The position numbers and the translations under genes are program-made. A model generated the notes under the pieces. That model did no database searches and was not told the DNA's origin. It saw only the letters and a list, made by a program, of their open reading frames with translations. A DNA stretch of 64,000 nucleotides from Janthinobacterium saanense (GTDB taxonomy: Bacteria; Pseudomonadota; Gammaproteobacteria; Burkholderiales; Burkholderiaceae_D), in the NCBI RefSeq assembly GCF_014200675.1, contig NZ_JACHCI010000013.1, positions 120,616-184,615 of the forward strand, read 5' to 3'. Below are positions 61,291 to 64,000 of this stretch, piece after piece (the first letter of the stretch is position 1; every line of letters begins with the position of its first letter).

Positions 61291-62019
61291 ATGAGCACGC
61301 GCTGGACCTCCCGACTACGCCGTTTCCTGGCCGCCCGCCTGTCGCCCGAAGGCGCACTGGGCCTGCATCTGACGGCAGGCCTGGCCCTGATGTTGCTCGC
61401 CATCGTGGTATTCCACGAGATCGCCGAAGCCGTGATGGGCGCCGGGCAGATCACGGTCATCGATCTGCAGGTGGCGCACTGGTTCAACCAGCATGCGCTG
61501 CCCTGGCTGACATCTTTCCTGCTGGTGTACACCGATCTGCATGGCGTGCTGGGCGCCTTGATATGGACAAGCTTGCTGGCCGCGTATTTTTATCGCCAGC
61601 GCGCCAGCTACTGGCTGTTTACCTTGTTGATTGCCGTGCCGGGCGTCATGATACTCAACGTCCTGTTAAAGTCGGTTTTCGGACGCATGCGCCCCAGCTT
61701 TGAGCAGCCGCTGCTGCAAACGGTGCTCGATACCTACAGCTTTCCCAGTGGCCATACGGCCACCTCGACGGCGCTGTATGGCGTGCTGGGCGCTTACTGG
61801 ATTTGCCGCACGGCGCCTGGCGCCTGGGCTAAGCGCACCGCCATCGCGTTGCTCGCCTTTTTGATGGCGGCGCTGGTGGGTTTCAGCCGCATTTACCTGG
61901 GCGCGCATTATCTGAGCGACGTGCTGGCGGCGATGGCCGAAAGTGTAGCCTGGCTGGCCATCTGCATGGCCGGAGTGTCGACCTTGCGCCGCCGCCGCGC
62001 TGCCCGTTCAACAACATAG
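61291..62019 (+). CDS. PAP2-family membrane phosphatase
   Basis: This 242-residue protein has six membrane helices and the three PAP2 active-site motifs: KSVFGRMRP, YSFPSGHTA and SRIYLGAHYLSD. PAP2 enzymes dephosphorylate phosphatidic acid, phosphatidylglycerophosphate or undecaprenyl diphosphate. Its stop codon (tag at 62017) overlaps the ribosome binding site of the following lipid-kinase gene. The two opposing lipid activities therefore belong to one operon. Confidence 0.93.
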   Translation: MSTRWTSRLRRFLAARLSPEGALGLHLTAGLALMLLAIVVFHEIAEAVMGAGQITVIDLQVAHWFNQHALPWLTSFLLVYTDLHGVLGALIWTSLLAAYFYRQRASYWLFTLLIAVPGVMILNVLLKSVFGRMRPSFEQPLLQTVLDTYSFPSGHTATSTALYGVLGAYWICRTAPGAWAKRTAIALLAFLMAALVGFSRIYLGAHYLSDVLAAMAESVAWLAICMAGVSTLRRRRAARSTT

Positions 62020-62029
62020 GAGAGCCATC

Positions 62030-62947
62030 CTGACTAAAGTCGCCGTCATCATCAACGCTGCCGCCGGTTGTGGTTATGCGCCCGACTGGGCCCAGCAGCT
62101 GGAAGAGCAATTTGCGGCCGTGGGACTCGACGCGGCCATTACCCTGGCCACCAGCGGCGTGGAAATGATGGACACGGCCGAACAGGCGCTGGCCGGTGGC
62201 GTCGAGATCGTGGTGGCGGGCGGCGGCGATGGCACCATCAATGCCGTCGCCTCTGTGGTCGTCGACAAGGGGCAAGGCACGCGTTTTGGCGTCTTGCCGC
62301 TGGGAACCTTGAACCATTTCGCCAAGGACTTGAACATCCCGCTCGATCTCGATGCGGCGATTGCCAACGTCGCCAGCGGCGTGGCCGTGCCCGTCGATGT
62401 GGGTGTAGTCAACGACCGCATCTTCCTCAATAATTCCAGCCTGGGCCTGTATCCCGACATCGTGCGCGACCGTGAAAAGCAGCAGCGCCGGCTGGGACGG
62501 GGCAAGTGGCTGGCCTTCAGCTGGGCTCTGGTCGCCGCGCTGCGCCGCTATCCTTTCCTCAACGTGCAGCTGACCCTGAATGGCGAAGTGCATGCGCGGC
62601 GCACGCCGTTCGTGTTTATCGGCAATAACGAATATTTGATGGAGGGCTTGACCATCGGCGAACGCGAACGGCTCGATGGCGGCAGGCTGAGCCTGTACGT
62701 GGCGCAGCGCCCCGGCCGCCTGGGACTGGTGCGGCTGGCGCTGCATGCCCTGTTTGGCAAGTTGTCGCAAGCTAAGGATTTCGATGTGCTGACTGCTACC
62801 GAGATGGAGATTGCCACCCATCACCGGCGCTTGCGCGTAGCCACCGATGGCGAAGTGACGGTGATGAATACGCCGCTGCGTTATCGCATCCGTCCTGCCG
62901 CGCTGCAAGTGATCGTGCCCGTCTCTTCCTTGAAAACGGAGGGCTGA
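62030..62947 (+). CDS. Diacylglycerol/lipid kinase family protein with CTG start
   Basis: This 305-residue protein has the DAGK_cat domain: KVAVIINAAAGCGYAP, VVAGGGDGTINAVASVV, FGVLPLGTLNHFAKDLNIP and FLNNSSLGLYP. It is YegS/LCB5-like and phosphorylates a lipid. The first conserved strand starts directly after a CTG at 62030, with ggag seven bases upstream. No ATG, GTG or TTG is in frame before it. The next possible start (GTG at 62120) would delete the KVAVIINAAAG strand and is unlikely. It is the middle gene of a three-gene operon and is followed one base after its stop by the metallophosphoesterase. Confidence 0.85.
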   Translation: MTKVAVIINAAAGCGYAPDWAQQLEEQFAAVGLDAAITLATSGVEMMDTAEQALAGGVEIVVAGGGDGTINAVASVVVDKGQGTRFGVLPLGTLNHFAKDLNIPLDLDAAIANVASGVAVPVDVGVVNDRIFLNNSSLGLYPDIVRDREKQQRRLGRGKWLAFSWALVAALRRYPFLNVQLTLNGEVHARRTPFVFIGNNEYLMEGLTIGERERLDGGRLSLYVAQRPGRLGLVRLALHALFGKLSQAKDFDVLTATEMEIATHHRRLRVATDGEVTVMNTPLRYRIRPAALQVIVPVSSLKTEG

Positions 62948-62948
62948 G

Positions 62949-63767
62949 ATGCGTACCATCGTGCATTTGTCCGACCTGCATTTTGGCCGCGTCGATGCGG
63001 CCTTACTGGCGCCGCTGCGCGCGCTGGTCGAACGGCTGGAACCTGACGTGGTGGTGGTCTCCGGCGACCTGAGCCAGCGGGCCCGCAGCGCTGAATTTGT
63101 GGCAGCGCGGCATTTTCTCGACAGCTTGCCTGGTCCGCAGATCGTCGTGCCGGGCAACCACGACGTGCCGCTGTACAATGTGTTCAGCCGCTTTTTGACG
63201 CCGCTGCGCAAATACCGCCAGCATGTGACGGCCGACCTGTCGCCCGAATACGTGGATGATGAAATCGCCGTGCTGGGCATCAATACGGCCCGTTCGCTGA
63301 CCTTCAAGGATGGCCGCATCAGCCATGAGCAAATCGATGCGCTACGCACGCGCCTGGGCCAATTGCCCGAGGGCTTGACGCGCATCATCGTCACCCACCA
63401 TCCGTTTGACTTGCCCGCCAATTTCAATGCCAAGGACCTGGTCGACCGTGCGCCGCTGGCCCTCACCATGTTTGCCGCATGCGGCGTAGACCTGCTACTC
63501 GCTGGACATCTGCACGCCAGCGTGGCCGGCAACACAGCCGAGCGCTACAAGATAGACGGCTACGCGGCTCTGATGGCGCAAGCCGGCACTGCTACCTCCA
63601 CGCGGGGCAGGGGAGAATCGAATTCCTTTAATGTGCTGCGGGTGGAAGCCAGTTGCATCCGCGTCGAGCGCTATAGCTGGAACGAAGATAGCCGCGATTT
63701 TGAAAAGGTCAGCACGGAGGCGTTCGAGCGCATGGGTGGGGTGTGGGCCAGTAAACGACTTTTGTAA
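62949..63767 (+). CDS. Calcineurin-like metallophosphoesterase
   Basis: This 272-residue protein has the five metallophosphoesterase motifs in order: LSDLHFG, VVSGDLSQRA, VPGNHDVP, VTHHPFDLP and LLAGHLHASV. It resembles cyclic-nucleotide or phosphodiester hydrolases of the CpdA/Icc type. There is no signal peptide. The ATG is one base after the lipid-kinase stop, so the two are translationally coupled. Confidence 0.92.
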   Translation: MRTIVHLSDLHFGRVDAALLAPLRALVERLEPDVVVVSGDLSQRARSAEFVAARHFLDSLPGPQIVVPGNHDVPLYNVFSRFLTPLRKYRQHVTADLSPEYVDDEIAVLGINTARSLTFKDGRISHEQIDALRTRLGQLPEGLTRIIVTHHPFDLPANFNAKDLVDRAPLALTMFAACGVDLLLAGHLHASVAGNTAERYKIDGYAALMAQAGTATSTRGRGESNSFNVLRVEASCIRVERYSWNEDSRDFEKVSTEAFERMGGVWASKRLL

Positions 63768-64000
63768 GACGCGGCGGTTCGATTCACTATCGCATGCGTG
63801 CCAGTCCAATCTCGCAGTGCCAGCACTGCGTCGCAACGAGCGCCTTGCATTGCATCCAATTCTGTTCGCCATGAATTCACAATAATTTCCCGGGGATTAC
63901 TTAGATGTCTAGAGTCGTGTGATTATGTACCCTCTCGTAACTGGCCGCTCTTCAAAGCCAGATACGTTTTGCGTACACTGTCAGACAACCTCAATCAGCA
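63768..64000. other. Intergenic end of the window
   Basis: I see no gene, terminator or repeat that I can support in these 233 bases. Confidence 0.5.

Noticed and set aside
1..64000. CRISPR arrays, rRNA genes or a replication origin
   Set aside because: No regularly spaced direct repeats, rRNA sequence or DnaA-box cluster was seen in reading the window.

Overview
This window is bacterial chromosome, most likely from a betaproteobacterium of the Oxalobacteraceae (Janthinobacterium, Massilia or Duganella type). I infer this from the high-GC coding style, the gene families (MocR, cdaR/garP/ttuD, UPF0060, ribonuclease Z, AI-2E, paired DUF1800/DUF1501) and the very short spacing between genes. 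No species can be assigned from sequence alone.

Bases 1 to about 7100 are an accessory patchwork of lower and uneven GC. It opens with the 3' half of a tRNA-Ser gene, which looks like an integration boundary. Next come a broken TIR-domain gene of the Cap12/Pycsar type, a streptavidin-like biotin-binding protein, a truncated IS481-type transposase, an AT-rich M15 peptidase with a small secreted partner, and a MocR regulator. Two diverged copies of a roughly 120-bp element with inverted ends, plus at least three isolated ends of the same element, punctuate these cassettes. Long palindromes and a 100-bp MITE-like element add to the picture of a recombination-prone site.

Bases 7100 to 25500 hold a DUF1353 protein, a divergent Rrf2 regulator and Old Yellow Enzyme pair, a frameshifted HicB antitoxin, a soluble-looking histidine kinase, a tautomerase and a polysaccharide-related block (GtrA, GT2, a GT-C/GT39-like membrane enzyme, a PL5-type lyase). 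An orphan BPSL0067-type amidase follows, then a 2518-residue secreted protein that joins a GH2-like module, seven Ig-like domains, three F5/8C (CBM32-like) domains, a DUF1566-like segment and a GH64 beta-1,3-glucanase.

Bases 25800 to 38900 are ordinary metabolism and regulation: PEBP, AraC, flavin reductase, LysR with a divergent MFS exporter, AraC, aldo/keto reductase, alpha/beta hydrolase, GNAT, ribonuclease Z, a Tat-exported amidohydrolase, a small surface-antigen-like protein and the lipid A flippase MsbA.

Bases 39400 to 47700 are the most interesting region: one strand carrying a glycine-zipper protein, a BON-caspase lipoprotein, a DUF4384 protein with three copies of a short motif, a 1001-residue tubulin-like GTPase, a zinc-ribbon/TM/TPR protein and a MORN-repeat protein. 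I propose that this is an envelope-associated tubulin-caspase system of unknown function.

Bases 47700 to 64000 hold a MarR regulator, a CLC chloride channel, a LysR remnant beside a small cytochrome c, UPF0060, a sugar-diacid/glycerate module (cdaR, MFS, glycerate 2-kinase), a quinone-oxidoreductase-like enzyme with divergent LysR, a DUF1800/DUF1501 pair, an AI-2E family permease and a small gene preceded by two tandem LexA-type boxes. The window closes with a PAP2 phosphatase, lipid-kinase and metallophosphoesterase operon in which the kinase appears to start at CTG.
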